A stretch of DNA of 64,000 bases, from positions 13,264,001-13,328,000 of the forward strand of contig NC_133027.1 of NCBI RefSeq assembly GCF_048771995.1, written 5' to 3'. The position numbers were made by a program, and so were the translations under genes. The notes under the pieces are model-generated. The model worked only from the letters and a program-made list of their open reading frames with translations, was not told where the DNA came from and made no database searches. This document shows, in pieces, positions 63,601-64,000 of the stretch. Position 1 is the stretch's first letter. Each line of letters opens with the position of its first letter. This DNA comes from Taeniopygia guttata (taxonomy: Eukaryota > Chordata > Aves > Passeriformes > Estrildidae).

Positions 63601-63830
63601 CCTAATACGTTACATGTATATATGTATTATATATATGCCCAAATATACATTTATATAATATATACTATTTAATATTATATTTTAATTTTTAATTTTTGTA
63701 AAAATTTAACTATTACAAAATTAATATATATTTTAAAATTAATATATATTTATTCTCATTTGGTTTTTATTTTTATTTTTTATATTTTAGACACATTTTA
63801 TATATGTATGTTATATTTAATTTTTCAAAT
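63601..63830. repeat. AT-rich low-complexity region
   Basis: Almost pure A/T with TATATA, AATTAATATATATTTT and TTTTATTTTTAT words. AATTAATATATATTT occurs twice (about 63719-63734 and 63737-63752), suggesting local slippage. No function is inferred. Confidence 0.9.
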
Positions 63831-64000
63831 TTACCTGCAATATTGGAAGTTTACATAAATTCCAAATATTTTGTTTTTCACCACCCTTCCTGTTTACATA
63901 ATTTCAGACTTTACTTAAAAATAGTAACTTTCCTTATAACATCTAAAACAACAAAACTGACCAGTAAATTTCTCTGAAGGATACTCTCATAATTTCATGT

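Noticed and set aside
1..64000. CRISPR arrays, bacterial operons, riboswitches or replication origins.
   Set aside because: The repeats are vertebrate retrotransposons and the DNA is CpG-poor and intron-like. No regularly spaced repeats or dense coding are present.

Overview
The window reads as avian nuclear DNA: an AT-rich, CpG-poor, gene-free stretch that is either a gene desert or the inside of a very large intron. The diagnosis rests on the repeats. At least fourteen fragments match chicken-repeat-1 (CR1) LINEs, several ending in the CR1-type 8-bp tail (ATTCTRTG)n instead of poly(A). There are also two copies of a roughly 1-kb LTR of the avian ERVL type and one or two shorter LTRs. Alu, mammalian L1 and tRNA-type SINEs are not apparent. 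I cannot name the species or chromosome.

No protein-coding gene could be supported. The longest open frames (up to about 190 codons) lie inside an LTR at 56.2-56.8 kb or inside CR1 remnants. The remaining open frames are short, often lack an ATG, and resemble nothing I recognise.

Layout. 0-9 kb: an old CR1 ORF2 remnant on the + strand (1.85-2.72 kb), a CR1 3' fragment (4.93 kb), a 51-bp tandem duplication (5.2 kb) and a CR1 3' end on the - strand (6.68 kb). 9-10 kb: a candidate short LTR with a TATA box and a 25-bp near-perfect inverted repeat, then a CR1 tail whose 5' junction carries a 12-bp palindrome. 10-30 kb: mostly unique AT-rich DNA with one split CR1 (19.66-20.47 kb) and an unclassified GC-richer block (23.64-24.34 kb). 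30-38 kb: two CR1 ORF2 fragments on the - strand with recognisable reverse-transcriptase sequence, a CR1 3' end on the + strand, and a compact LTR with TATA box, poly(A) signal and an 8-bp flanking direct repeat. 42.7-43.7 and 55.7-56.7 kb: two ERVL-type LTRs in the same orientation. 49-64 kb: CR1 tails and 3' fragments, microsatellites and a very AT-rich right edge.

There is no sign of genes acting together. The biology visible is retrotransposon accumulation and decay. The most interesting items are the LTR-borne hairpin at 9244-9299, the compact LTR at 38277-38592, the unclassified block at 23641-24340, and two weak exon-like splice contexts (17510 and 29885). No clear new system was found.
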